Assembly (NCBI GenBank): GCA_017590115.1
Contig: JAGGNK010011003.1
Span: 5,099,899 to 5,163,898 of the forward strand
Reading direction: 5' to 3'
Origin: Montifringilla adamsi
Taxonomy: Eukaryota > Chordata > Aves > Passeriformes > Passeridae
DNA: 64,000 nt
This document shows positions 10,965 to 22,655 of the stretch, piece by piece (position 1 is the first letter of the stretch; each line of letters starts with the position of its first letter). The notes under the pieces were generated by a model. It ran no database searches and had not been told where the DNA came from. It worked only from the letters and a program-made list of their open reading frames with translations. The translations under genes and the position numbers were made by a program.

Positions 10965-13030
10965 TTGCAGCAGGCCCAGAAATACTGACCCCAAAAAATC
11001 TGGCAGGACACAGCTCAGAAACATTGATCCCAAAAAAAAAAAAAAAAAACCAGGCAGGAAACACCTGAGAAACACTGACCCAAAAAAAAAGAGGGAGGAA
11101 ACACCTGAGAAACACTGACCCTATTAAAAAAAAACACAAAACAGGTGGGAAACAGCCTCAGAAACACTGATCCCAAAAAAAAAACCCAGGCAGGACACAC
11201 CTGAGAAACACTGACCCCAAAAAAAGAGGGAGGAAGCAAATTCAGAAACACTGACCCCATAAAAAAAAATCAGGCAGGAAGCAGGTCCAGAAACACTGAC
11301 CCCAAAAAACCAGGCAAGACACAGGCTCAGAAACATTGATCCCAAAAAAAACCCCAAAAAACCAGGCAGGACACACCTGAGAAATATTGGTCCCATAAAA
11401 AAACGAGGCAGGAAACAGGTCAAGGAATACTGATCCCAAAAAACAACAGGCTCAGAAACATTGACCGCCCCAAAAAACAGGAGGGAATCAGCCTCAGGAG
11501 CATTGACCCCAAAAATCAGGCAGGACACAGGCCCAAAAACATTGACCCTATAAAAAAACCAGACAGGAAACAGATCCAGAAACACTGACCCCAAAAAATC
11601 AGGCAAGACACAGGCTCAGAAACACTGATCCCCAAAAAAACAGGAGGGAATCAGCCTCAGGAGCACTGACCCCAAAAACCAGGCAGGAAACACCTGAGAA
11701 ACACTGACCCAAAAAAAAAGAGGGAGGAAACACCTGAGAAACACTGACCCTATTAAAAAAAAAACACAAAACAGGTGGGAAACAGCCTCAGAAACACTGA
11801 TCCCAAAAAATAACCCAGGCAGGACACACCTGAGAAACACTGACCCAAAAAAAAAGAGGGAGGAAACACCTGAGAAACACTGACCCTATTAAAAAAAAAC
11901 ACAAAACAGGTGGGAAACAGCCTCAGAAACACTGATCCCAAAAAAAAAACCCAGGCAGGACACACCTGAGAAACACTGACCCCAAAAAAAGAGGGAGGAA
12001 GCAAATTCAGAAACACTGACCCCATAAAAAAAAATCAGGCAGGAAGCAGGTCCAGAAACACTGACCCCAAAAAACCAGGCAAGACACAGGCTCAGAAACA
12101 TTGATCCCAAAAAAAACCCCAAAAAACCAGGCAGGACACACCTGAGAAATATTGGTCCCATAAAAAAACGAGGCAGGAAACAGGTCAAGGAATACTGATC
12201 CCAAAAAACAACAGGCTCAGAAACATTGACCGCCCCAAAAAACAGGAGGGAATCAGCCTCAGGAGCACTGACCCCAAAAATCAGGCAGGACACAGGCCCA
12301 AAAACATTGACCCTATAAAAAAACCAGACAGGAAACAGATCCAGAAACACTGACCCCAAAAAATCAGGCAAGACACAGGCTCAGAAACACTGATCCCCAA
12401 AAAAACAGGAGGGAATCAGCCTCAGGAGCACTGACCCCAAAAACCAGGCAGGAAACACCTGAGAAACACTGACCCCATAAAAAACCAGGCAGGAAACAGG
12501 CTCAGAAACACTGATCCCAAAAAAAAAACCAAAAAAACCCCAAAAAAACCCAAAAAACCAGGCAGGACACACCTGAGAAACATTGGCCCCATAAAAAAAC
12601 GAGGCAGGAAACAGGTCCAGGAGCACTGACCCCAAAAACCAGGCAGAACACAGGCCCAAAAACACTGACCCCATAAAAAAAAACCAGGCAGGAAACAGAT
12701 CCAGAAACACTGACCCCAAAAAGCAGACAGGAAACAGGCTCAGGAACACTGAATCCCAAAAAAAAGGCAAGAAAAAATCCCAAAAATATTGACCCCATAA
12801 AAGAAAACCAGGGAGGACACACCTGAAAAACACTGACCCCAAAAAAACAGGCAAGGCACAGGCTCAGAAACACTGACCCCATAAAAAACCAGGCAAGAAA
12901 CAGTCCCAAAAACACTGACCCCCCAAAAAAACCAGGCAAGAACCAGTCCCAAAAACACCGACCCCAAAAAAAAACCAGACAGGAAACAGTCCCAAAAACA
13001 CCGACCCCAAGAACCAGGCAGGGCACAGGG
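10965..13030. repeat. About 40 bp minisatellite, 2.07 kb, with a 765 bp internal duplication
   Basis: About 50 degenerate units of type CAGGCAGGAAACA, then GCTCAGAAACACTGA, then CCCCAAAAAA occur. A block from about 11091 to 11672 recurs from about 11856 to 12437 with nearly no change (offset 765). A smaller copy starts at about 11722. Long minus-strand open frames through the array are a by-product of the unit composition. Confidence 0.96.
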
Positions 13031-13530
13031 TTGTATTGATTTTTAAATAATTTTGTTAATTATTTGTTGAATGTATTGGAGAAAATAAAACACTGTGATT
13101 AGTGTAATTATTATGGTGGTTGAAATGCATAAACTTATTTTTTAGAGGTTTTTTTTTTACTTATGATGTTAAATTTTATTAAATAGGTTCTGTAATGAAG
13201 TTTAATTATTAATTTTAATTTTTGACACTTTTTTTTGAGCTGTTGTATGTTTTTGTGAATGGATTTTGAGTGATTAGATAGATTTATATAATATTTATTT
13301 TTTAAATTTATATCTTGAAATGTACATTATTATTATAAGATTATCAATAAAATAATAATTAAAACAAATATTAATTCACACTTATGTTATTTATCATTCA
13401 AATTTGCATTATTTATCCTTACTAAAATTGCAGCAATTATACTTTATATCAATCATTATCATTTTTACCTATTATATTATAAAGCAGGCAATGTAATTTT
13501 TATACATAATTACAATTTACATTAAATTTT
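13031..13530. other. AT-rich, C-poor island
   Basis: Positions 13031-13365 contain only about a dozen C on the plus strand. After about 13370 the bias relaxes or flips to G-poor. No repeat period, ORF or known element is apparent. Sharp edges lie against a minisatellite on the left and GC-richer unique sequence on the right. Confidence 0.6.
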
Positions 13531-13985
13531 AACAAACTGCACCTCTCTGAGTGGCAGCCCCTCTTTCCAAAGGCTGCGGGATTTCTGTTGAAAGCTTCAG
13601 AGGGAGCAGAGGCTGATCCAAACCTCCTGAACCAAATTTTCCACGCAGCTCCTCCTTCCTGACATTAGCTGGGCACGAACTCAACTCAAAGCCAACCTTC
13701 ATCTTCCTCCCTGAGAACCTCAAGCGAAAAAAAAATCCTCCCAAAATCTGAAATTCCTGCTTCATTTCCTTCCGGGAACACGATTTGAATGCTTTTTTTC
13801 CCCCCAAAGTTTTTTCAGTTTGCTGGCCAGGAACCCCAAATAGCTCCAAAAATTGGATTCAGTTCTGAGCAGCACGAGCAAAGTCTGCAGGGAGAGGGGA
13901 ATTTTTAGCCTATTCTTTGGAGTGGATGATTTCCTTTATTTCTGGACTCCTTTGTCCTGTCTCCATCCTGTCAGGAGAGCCTGGA
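13531..13985. other. Intergenic unique sequence
   Basis: The start (13543-13620) is homologous to 8775-8860. The last part leads into the next tandem array. No exon is seen. Confidence 0.45.
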
Positions 13986-15095
13986 GCACTTGGAAAAGCC
14001 AAATTTGAGAGAATCCCCCCAGGACTGAGTTTCCTGAGGGATTTCCACCCACGTCAGGAGGCTCCAGGAGCCCTGAGAGCTCCCGGCCTCCCCAAGAGCT
14101 GTGATCTCCTGCAATTGTCCTCTGGAAGAGAGAAAAACCCAAAATAATAATTTAGGGTGGGGGTTTTTTGTTTACTTTGTTGCTGTTTGGGGTTTGTTTG
14201 GAGTTTGGGTTTTTGGGGTTTTTTTTAGATTTTTTGGGGGTTTTTTGTTGGTTGGTTGGTCCCAGGACTGAGTTTCCTGAGGGATTTCCACCCACGTCAG
14301 GAGGCCCCAGGAGCCCTGAGAGCTCCCGGCCTCCCCAAGAGCTGTGATCTCCTGCAATTGTCTTCTGGAAGAGAGAAAAAACCCAAAAAAAACAATTTAG
14401 GGTGGGGTTTTTTTGTTTACTTTGTTGCTGTTTGGGGTTTGTTTGGAGTTTGGGTTTTTGGGGGTTTTTTTAGATTTTTTGGGGGTTTTTTGTTGGTTGG
14501 TTGGTTGGTTGGTTTGGTTCTTGGGTTCTTTGGGGTTTTTTCTGGGGGTTTTTTTTGGGGTTTTTTATGGCCTTTTTTTTTTTTTGGTGTTGGTCAGGGG
14601 AGCCCAGAGCACCTGAAAAAGCCAAATTTGAGAGAATCCCCCCAGGACTGAGTTTCCTGAGGGATTTCCACCCACGTCAGGAGGCTCCAGGAGCCCTGAG
14701 AGCTCCCGGCCTCCCCAAGAGCTGTGATCTCCTGCAATTGTCCTCTGAGAGAGAGAAAAACCCAAAATAATAATTTAGGGTGGGGGTTTTTTGTTTACTT
14801 TGTTGCTGTTTGGGGTTTGTTTGGAGTTTGGGTTTTTGGGGGTTTTTTTAGATTTTTTGGGGGTTTTTTTGTTGGTTGGTTGGTTTGGTTCTTGGGTTCT
14901 CTGGGTTTTTTTCTGGGGGTTTTTTTGGGGTTTTTTTTAGAGAAAAAAACCCAAAACAATAATCTGGAGTGGGGTTTTTTTGGTTTACTTTGTTGCTGTT
15001 TGGGGGTTTGTTTGAAGTTTGGATTTTTTGGGGTTTTTTAAGATTTTTTGGGGGTTTTTTTTGTTGTTCTGTTGTTGGTTGGTTGGTTTAGTTTG
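13986..15095. repeat. Large tandem duplication with a TG-rich (GGGGTTTT-like) segment
   Basis: A block of about 130 bp starting 'ggactgagtttcctgagg' occurs at 14022, 14265 and 14646. Each copy is followed by a T/G-rich stretch full of GGGGTTTTTT and (GGTT)n. The spacing is uneven (about 243 and 381 bp) because the T/G part varies in length. A further partial T/G copy ends near 15095. Confidence 0.92.
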
Positions 15096-15104
15096 TTCAG
15101 GCTC

Positions 15105-15500
15105 TTGCTGAGGGATAAATTTGCTTTTTCAGCCACGAATAAGTGGCACTGTTATGCAGAAATGTCCTCTCTGCTCTTCCAGGGGGTGTCAGGCTCTTTC
15201 TGAGGGAAAAATTTGCTTTTTCAGCCACAAATAAGTGGCATTCTTGGACAGAAATGTCCTTTCTGGTCTTCCACAGGTGTAGGAAGACTTCAAAAATACC
15301 TTTATATCAAAAAAGCTCAACAATATATAAAGCTCAAAAAGACCCTTCAGTCACACTGGGGCTCAGGCTCCTTCTGCAAAAAAAAATTTGCTTTTTCAGC
15401 CACAAATAAGTGGCACTGTTGGGCAGAAATGTCCTCTCTGCTCTTCCATGGGGTTTGAGGCTCCTTCTGCATGACAAATTTGCTTTTTCAGCCCAGAATG
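15105..15500. repeat. Degenerate tandem repeat, four units
   Basis: Each unit contains 'atttgctttttcagccac' then 'aataagtggca' and 'cagaaatgtcc'. Unit starts are near 15117, 15209, 15387 and 15476; the last is truncated. Confidence 0.9.
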
Positions 15501-15781
15501 TGAGCAGACACCACTGCTGCAGAACCCAGCAAAAACCTCAATTTTTTCACCCCACAAGTCAGACCTCTGACCCCGCCCTGAATCCAGCATTTTTCCAGGG
15601 TTGCAGGTCAAAAAGCAGATGGGTTAATGCAGGGATTCCTGGAATCATCTTTTGTTACAGTTGATCATTAATTAACTGTATAATCCTGAATCATCTTTTG
15701 TTACAGTTGATAATTAATCAGGAGCGGCAAGGCTTTGCTGGGAGCAGCTCTGGAAGGAGCTGGAGACTGAGCCAGGTTGTG

Positions 15782-16516
15782 GATCCTGGAGGACCCCAAG
15801 TCCTGGAGGATCCCAAATCCTGCAGGATCCCAAACCCCGCAGGATCCCAAATCCTGCAGGATCCCAAATCCTGCAGGATCCCAGATGCTAGAAGATCCCA
15901 AATCCTGCGGGATCCCAAATCCTGGAAGATCCCAAATCCTGTAGGATCCCAAAACCTGGAGGATGCCAAATTCTGGAGGATGCCAAATCCTGCAGAGTCC
16001 CAAATCCTACAGGGTCCCAAATCCTGCAGGATCCCAAATCCTGCAGGATCCCAGATGCTAGAAGATCCCAAATCCTGCAGGATCCCAAATCCTGGAGGAT
16101 CCCAGATCCTGGAGGATCCCAGATGCTAGAAGATCCCAAATCCTGCAGGATCCCAAATCCTGGAGGATCCCAGATCCTGGAGGATCCCAGATGCTAGAAG
16201 ATCCCAAATCCTGCAGGATCCCAAATCCTGGAGGATCCCAGATCCTGGAGGATCCCAGATGCTAGAAGATCCCAAATCCTGCGGGATCCCAAATCCTGGA
16301 AGATCCCAAATCCTGGAGGATCCCAGATCCTGCAGAATCCCAAATCCTGGAGCATGCCAAATCCTGCAGGATCCCAAATCCTGGAGGGTACCAAATCCTG
16401 GAGGGTCCTAAATCCTGCAGAATTCCAAATCCTGCAGGATCCCAAATCGTGCAGAGTCCCAAATCCTGGAGGATCCCAAATCCTGCAGAACCCCAAATCC
16501 TGGAGGATCCAAAGTC
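15782..16516. repeat. 17 bp minisatellite GGATCCCAAATCCTGCA
   Basis: More than 40 units occur, most carrying a GGATCC site. Variants (GCAGG, GGAGG, GAAGA, 'cagatgctaga') are arranged in larger blocks of about 68 bp between 16030 and 16290, a sign of recent block duplications. Confidence 0.96.
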
Positions 16517-17095
16517 CCTTTTCCCCCCACGCTGCAGCAGAGTGAGACACGGGAGGGGTCACAAAGCCCAAAACATTTGAATTTCTGGTCGTGAACGTTC
16601 CAGACACGGGAGGAACTCCAACAGTGACCTCATGGAAATGCCTGCTGCCAGAAAAACACTTGGCCAGGCTTTGGAGGGAATTTTCCTCGTCTCCAGGATG
16701 TTCATGGGGATTTTCTGAGCAGCCACATCCAGCAGGACTGACAGGGAGATGCTGCATCTGTTCTGGAGCAGCCACTGCGCTGGGCTGCAGTTCCATCACC
16801 CAGGGATTGTTTTCCTCTCTCCTTCAAGGCTGTCCCGGGACAAAAAAATGGGATTTTTTGGTCTCCTGTTTTCCCCTCTAATCATTATCTTGCTGTGGAG
16901 GGGCTCAGCACCACCACAGCTTTGCTGTTTCTTGGTGGCAGCGAGGGAATTCTGCTGCTGCAGCATTTGCACACCCAGAAATTCTCTTCCAGCTGCCTTT
17001 TCCCAGCTCCCAGGGCACAAAAACCCTGCTCCCCACCACTGCTGTCTCCATGGCACAACCCCAAAATCTCCCCATGAACTTTGCCTGCCACGTTG
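16517..17095. other. Intergenic unique sequence
   Basis: No gene, RNA or transposon is recognised. Confidence 0.4.
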
Positions 17096-17428
17096 GTGTG
17101 GCTAAAATCATGGTGTGCTAAAATCCTAGTGTGGCTAAAATCATGAGTGGCTAAAATCCTGGTGTGCTAAAATCCTGGTGTGGCTAAAATCCTGGTGTGG
17201 CTAAAATCCTGGTGTGGCTAAAATCCTGGTGTGGCTAAAATCCTGGTGTGGCTAAAATCCTGGTGTGGCTAAAATCCTGGTGTGGCTAAAATCCTGGTGT
17301 GGCTAAAATCCTGGTGTGGCTAAAATCCTGGTGTGCTAAAATCCTGGTGTGGCTAAAATCATGGTGTGCTAAAATCCTGGTGTGCCAAAATGCTGGTGTG
17401 GCCAAAATCCTGGTGTGGCCAAAATCCT
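17096..17428. repeat. 17 bp minisatellite GTGGCTAAAATCCTGGT
   Basis: About 19 units occur, with occasional 15 bp units lacking 'gg'. The middle units are identical. Confidence 0.96.
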
Positions 17429-17870
17429 TCTTGCAGGAGCAGCAAGAAGTGAAATGATCAAAGCAAGCACCAGAAATCCCCGTGAACAAAGGGCCCTTCA
17501 TGCAGGAAGCAAGCACTGAGGCGAGCTCCTGTGCAAGCCCAAGGAAAGCTGATTTTCCAGGTGCTGACAGGAATGGTCTGGCCCAGGTAGGCAGAGCCAC
17601 GCCCAGGTGTGAGAACAAAGCAGAAAAATGAGAGTTATTCACACCCTGAGTGACTTTCATTTTGAATTCTTTAAGATAGAATCATCTTTCATTGCAAAAG
17701 GGGTTTTTTTTTCTTTATTCCTGCTCCCTCTGTTTCTGTGGGATACGGAGATATTTCTATATTTGGGGATATTTCTATCTGTGGGATATGGAGAAAGGGC
17801 TCATGAACAAGCAGGAAACCAGGAGGATGAATGAACCCTTTCCCTATAACCCGAATTAAAATTCCCTGGT

Positions 17871-18095
17871 GCTCTGAAGCACTGACTGATTTCCTCTCTG
17901 TGCTTTATTTTTCTCTGGATTTCTGAGTGTCCGGTCCCAGCTGTGCTAGAAGGAATATCCCAAGCAAAGGGGATTTTTCTCTGCTCTGAAGCACTGACTG
18001 ATTTCCTCTCTGTGCTTTATTTTTCTCTGGATTTCTGAGTGTCTGGAGCCCAGCTGTGCAAGAAGGAATATCCCAAGCAAAGGGGATTTTTCTGC
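17871..18095. repeat. 112 bp tandem duplication
   Basis: 'gctctgaagcactgactg' starts both copies (17871 and 17983). They differ at a few sites only. Confidence 0.9.
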
Positions 18096-18524
18096 TCAGG
18101 CTGGGCCAGGCTCCACAGCAGATGAAATGTGTCCAGCAGCAGGTGAAGGGCAGCTGGTGCTTGGGAGAAAAGTGCTCTTTGTCACAACATCTGTGCCCAA
18201 AAGTGACACAATCCCAGCCAGGATTGAGAGCTCAGAGGGGAAAAGGAGTGTGAGAGAGGGGAGCTGGCTCCAGGAAGAAATAGGAGCTCTCCCACACCAT
18301 AAATGCCTTAAAGCCAATCATCTAAAATTAAATCAATCTAAAATTAAAATAATAACCCCTTGTGGGTCCTGCTACAATGCACCTTTCCTAGTTCTGTTTC
18401 TCCAAATAATCCAGTCTTATTTACAAAATGTTTCTAATTCCATTTCTCTCTCAGCAATGTCTGTCCCATCCCATGGCATTTCTAAATCAGCATTTTTTAT
18501 CTCAAGGTTTGCACACAGATGCAC

Positions 18525-19199
18525 TGGGTGAGCCTTCAGAGGGGGCACAGGGTCTGAGACAGCTGCTCCTTCCAGGCACCAATTCTTCATCAATTCTTCA
18601 CTGATTCTTCATCAATTCTTCATCTATTCTTCACCAATTCTTCATCAACTCTTCACTGATTCTTCACCTATTCTTCATCTATTCTTCACCAATTCTTCAT
18701 CAATTCTTCACCAATTCTTCACCGATTCTTCACCGATTCTTCACCGATTCTTCTTTTTTCCCACCAGTTCAGCAAGCTCTGGAGGTGCCTCGTGGAGCCA
18801 GGATTTGGGATGGGACAACAACAGGGAATGAATCCTGCAGGAAAATCCTGCCTGGCTATCAGCAGAGTGGAGCATAAATCACACACAAATTGGGTGAGCC
18901 TTCAGAGGGGGCACAGGGTCTGAGACAGCTGCTCCTTCCAGGCACCAATTCTTCATCAATTCTTCACTGATTCTTCATCAATTCTTCATCTATTCTTCAC
19001 CAATTCTTCATCGATTCTTCACCAATTCTTCCCCAATTCTTCCCCAATTCTTCACCGATTCTTCTTTTTTCCCACCAGTTCAGCAAGCTCTGGAGGTGCC
19101 TCGTGGAGCCAGGATTTGGGATGGGACAACAACAGGGAATGAATCCTGCAGGAAAATCCTGCCTGGCTATCAGCAGAGTGGAGCATAAATCACACATAA
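18525..19199. repeat. 366 bp duplication containing a 12 bp minisatellite
   Basis: 'tgggtgagccttcagagg' starts copies at 18525 and 18891. Each holds a 12 bp array of AATTCTTCATC / GATTCTTCACC type. The second copy is shorter because it has fewer 12 bp units. Both end in the same stretch ('gaatcctgcaggaaaatcc'). Confidence 0.93.
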
Positions 19200-19452
19200 A
19201 TCACTAAAAAATCATAGATAAATCACACATAAATCAAAAATAAATCACACACAAATCACAGATAAACCACATGTAAATAACACATAAATCACATACAAAT
19301 CACTCATAAATTACATATAAATCAAAAATAAATAAAAAAAACACACATAAATCACAGATAAATCACACACAAGTCACACACAAATCACACAAAAACCACA
19401 CATAAATCACAGATAAATCACACAAAAATCACGCAAAAATCACACATAAAGC
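19190..19452. repeat. 11-12 bp repeat AAATCACACAT
   Basis: This degenerate array of AAATCACA(C/G)ATA units starts from the end of the previous duplication. Confidence 0.88.
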
Positions 19453-20170
19453 CCATCCCTACCCCATCACCCAACCCCACAGAGTTTCCACAAGGAAATT
19501 CCATGCTGGAGGGTGACAGCTAACTCAGGGCAGCATTCCCAGTGTGCCCCACTCTGCAGGATCAGCTGAGAGAAGGGGCCCTTTCAGACACTCCCAGATT
19601 ATTCTTTCCTTAATCACTTAAAAAGTCTCTTCTTTTTTTTTTCCCCCTTAAAAAGTCTCTTCTTTAATCACTTCCATCTATCCTAACCAGCAGAGCTGGA
19701 AACAATCACCAGTGCCCAGTTGGAGAGGGGAGGGAGAACAGGGAAAACTTCTCTGAAGACACTCAAATTTCAGTGAAGCAACGGAGCGAGCGCAAGGAAC
19801 CGTCCAGAACATGTCAGTGTGAGTTTATTACCATGTTATATTGCCATGCAGATCCTGCCAAATTAGCTGGAGAGTTTTCCACAGAAAATGAAGCACTTGG
19901 AGCATTCAAGTGCCCGGGATGAGCTGGGGAGCAGCAGATCCTCTCCTGGTATGTGCAGCAGGTTCCAGCTTCCTTTCCCCTGGCCTCCCTCAGAGCAGGA
20001 ATGGAGCATCCTTCCAATAAATTCTCTGTTGTCCTTGGCTCTGGAAGATGATCTTCCTGATCTCAGCTCAGCTTGACAGATGGTTTGTGTTTGCAGCACC
20101 CCCAGCTGAGTGTTCCAACAGCTGATAACCACTGAGACATCTTCCTGTGCTTCACCTGGGCCAGCCAGGG
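19453..20170. other. Intergenic unique sequence
   Basis: No gene is seen. A T-rich run at 19628-19645 is flanked by two copies of 'aaaaagtctcttctt'. Confidence 0.4.
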
Positions 20171-21002
20171 ACAGGGAAGCACAAATAATAAACACAGAGC
20201 TGACCAAAGGAAATGTGTTTTTGTGTCTCCTGAGGGGCCTCTGAGCATGGAGATCTTGCAGGGGAATTAAATCCACACACAAAGGGGACAGCAGACAGTG
20301 ATGAGCAGGAACAACAACAATAAACACCAAAAACAACACCAGAGAGGGTTTGGAGGGATGAAGCTGCCCTGGATTTTTGGGATAAACCACAGGGGGATTT
20401 GGAAGGATGAAGCTGCCCTGGGATTTTTGGGATAAACCACAGGGGGATTTGGAAGGATGAAGCTGCCCTGGGATTTTTGGGATAAACCACAGGGTGGTTT
20501 CCTTGATTTGGAAAGATGAATCTGCCCTGCCCTCCCCACACCTGTCCCACACTGTGTTTCCACTCTGTTCCAGATTTTTGGGATAAACCACAGGGGGATT
20601 TGGAAGGATGAAGCTGCCCTGGGGTTTTTGGGATAAACCACAGGGTGGTTTACTTGATTTGGAAGGATGAAGCTGCCCTGCCCACCTCATACCTGTCCCA
20701 CACTGTGTTTTCAATCCATTGCAGATTTTGGGGGATAAACCAGAGGGTGCTTTGGAAGGATGAAGCTGCTCTGAGATTTCTGGGATAAACCAGAGCAGGA
20801 TTTAGAAAGATGAAGCTGCCCTGGGATTGTTGGGATAAACCAGAGGAGGGTTTGGAAGGATGAAGCTGCCCTGGGATTTTTGGGATAAACCACAGGAAGC
20901 ACAAATAATAAACACAGAGCTGACCAAAGGAAATGTGGTTTTGTGTCTCCTGAGGGGCCTCTGAGCATGGAGATCTTGCAGGGGAATTAAATCCACACGT
21001 AA
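20171..21002. repeat. About 50 bp minisatellite bounded by a 100 bp duplication
   Basis: The core array (about 20340-20900) has units TTTTTGGGATAAACCACAGG then GGGATTTGGAAGGATGAAGC then TGCCCTGGGA. A flanking block of about 100 bp ('aagcacaaataataaacac' to 'ggggaattaaatccacac') occurs on both sides, near 20178-20277 and 20896-20998. Confidence 0.93.
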
Positions 21003-22020
21003 CTGAACTTAAAAAAAAAAAAAACAAAACAAAAAAAAACACAAAAAACAACAGTGCAAATGAATTTCTTTCTGTCCTCCCTGCAGTGCTCTGGGCTGGT
21101 GTGGGAGCTGCCAGGACAAAGCTCTGCCTGTGGGAATGGAGAGGAGGCAGAGCCAGGGATCCCCCACATCTGTGGGCACAGTCCCTGCCTGGCACACGGG
21201 CCCTGCAGGCTGGCACAGCTGCCTCAGGAGCTGATCCAAGGCTCAGCAGATGGCTCTGTTCTAGTTCTATTTATCCAAAATATCTCTACAGGAAATTTAG
21301 GATGAAACCAGCTTCACCTGAGAGCCCCAGCACTGCTGGGAATGCTTGGCTGGGGCTCTGCCCCTGCCAGGACACCCTGAGCTCCAGCCTGGGCTGTCTG
21401 CTCTGCTGCAGGGAAATTCATTTCCCCTTTGTTATTAAAATACTCTGAGAAGTAAAATACCAACTGAAATACAATTTTGCTTTATTGGGGAGGCTGTAGG
21501 AAATAACTCTGGGTTTCTTTGCAGGGTTCATTACAATACTGCAGCCCTGCCAGGCTGAAGGATGTTTTCCTTTTAAAAGCAGTTGGATTAACCAACAGGT
21601 GAGCAAAAGGAGCAGCAGCTCATATCAAATATCTGTACCCAGTGAGCAGACATTGCCCTCAGGCAAAACCTTGTTATCCTCTAGCAGGATCTCCTTGCCT
21701 GGAACAGAACTTTCTTGTTTTTCTTCAGTCTTGTCAGAAAATGTCATCTCGTTTTCCTCCTTTTTTTTTTTCCCCCTCCAGTTCACTTCCCCCTGTAGTC
21801 ACCCCTGGTTATTCCTCTGGGTGGTATCAGAGCAAATAGCAGGAAAAAATCAAACAGAAAATTGATTTAAAATAAAAAAAAAAATTAAAAAAAAATCCTC
21901 AGAAAGAGAACAAAGATTCCATTTTACCTCACAGTGCTACCAAGTGGAGAACAAGAGGTGGTTCTGCTGCAGGCAGGGCTTTGAGACACAACAAACTCCT
22001 CCAGGGGGGGATTGGCCACA
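21003..22020. other. Intergenic unique sequence
   Basis: A-rich runs lie at 21010-21050 and 21868-21895. No gene is recognised. Confidence 0.4.
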
Positions 22021-22023
22021 AAC

Positions 22024-22029
22024 TTTATT
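22024..22029 (-). promoter_or_regulatory. Candidate polyadenylation signal for TMEM88B
   Basis: The plus-strand TTTATT reads AATAAA on the minus strand, about 630 bases past the TMEM88B stop codon. If used, the 3'UTR would include the whole minisatellite at 22105-22565. Confidence 0.4.
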
Positions 22030-22061
22030 TCTACAGAAAACTGGGAATGGCTCTAAAGGGG

Positions 22062-22565
22062 ACAAAGGGGACAGCAGACAGTGATGAGCAGGAACAACAA
22101 TAATAAACACCAAAAACAACACCAGAGAGGGTTTGGAGGGATGAAGCTGCCCTGGATTTTTGGGATAAACCACAGGGGGATTTGGAAGGATGAAGCTGCC
22201 CTGGGATTTTTGGGATAAACCACAGGGTTCTTTCCTTGATTTGGAAAGATGAAGCTGCCCTGCCCTCCCCACACCTGTCCCACACTGTGTTTCCACTCTG
22301 TTCCAGATTTTTGGGATAAACCACAGGGGGATTTGGAAGGATGAAGCTGCCCTGGGATTGTTGGGATAAACCACAGGGGGGTTTGGAAGGATGAAGCTGC
22401 CCTGGGATTTTTGGGATAAACCACAGGAGGATTTGGAAGGATGAAGCTGCCCTGGGATTTTTGGGATAAACCACAGGGTGCTTTGGAAGGATGAAGCTGC
22501 CCTGCCCTCCCCACACCTGTCCCACGCTGTGTCTCCACTCCATGCAGATTTTTGGGATAAAGCAC
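22062..22565. repeat. Second copy of the 50 bp GGGATAAACCACAGG minisatellite
   Basis: It has the same unit as the array at 20340-20900. It also shares the same lead-in ('ggggacagcagacagtgatg' and an AACAACAATAATAAACACC stretch), so a segment of about 300 bp or more was duplicated about 1.8 kb apart. Confidence 0.93.
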
Positions 22566-22655
22566 AGGGTGACCTGTCAGAGCAGAGGCAGCTCCCCAGG
22601 GAGGGCTGAGGATGAGGATGAGGCACAGGGAGGGGACACTGCTGGCGCTGCAGGG

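Noticed and set aside
11124..12371. Two identical 160-codon frames on the minus strand
   Set aside because: They are the 765 bp repeat read twice. The sequence is Phe/Ser/Val-rich from the complement of CCCCAAAAAA and similar; it is not a gene family.
15782..17428. CRISPR-like regular repeats
   Set aside because: The units are contiguous 17 bp tandem repeats without unique spacers, in vertebrate DNA.
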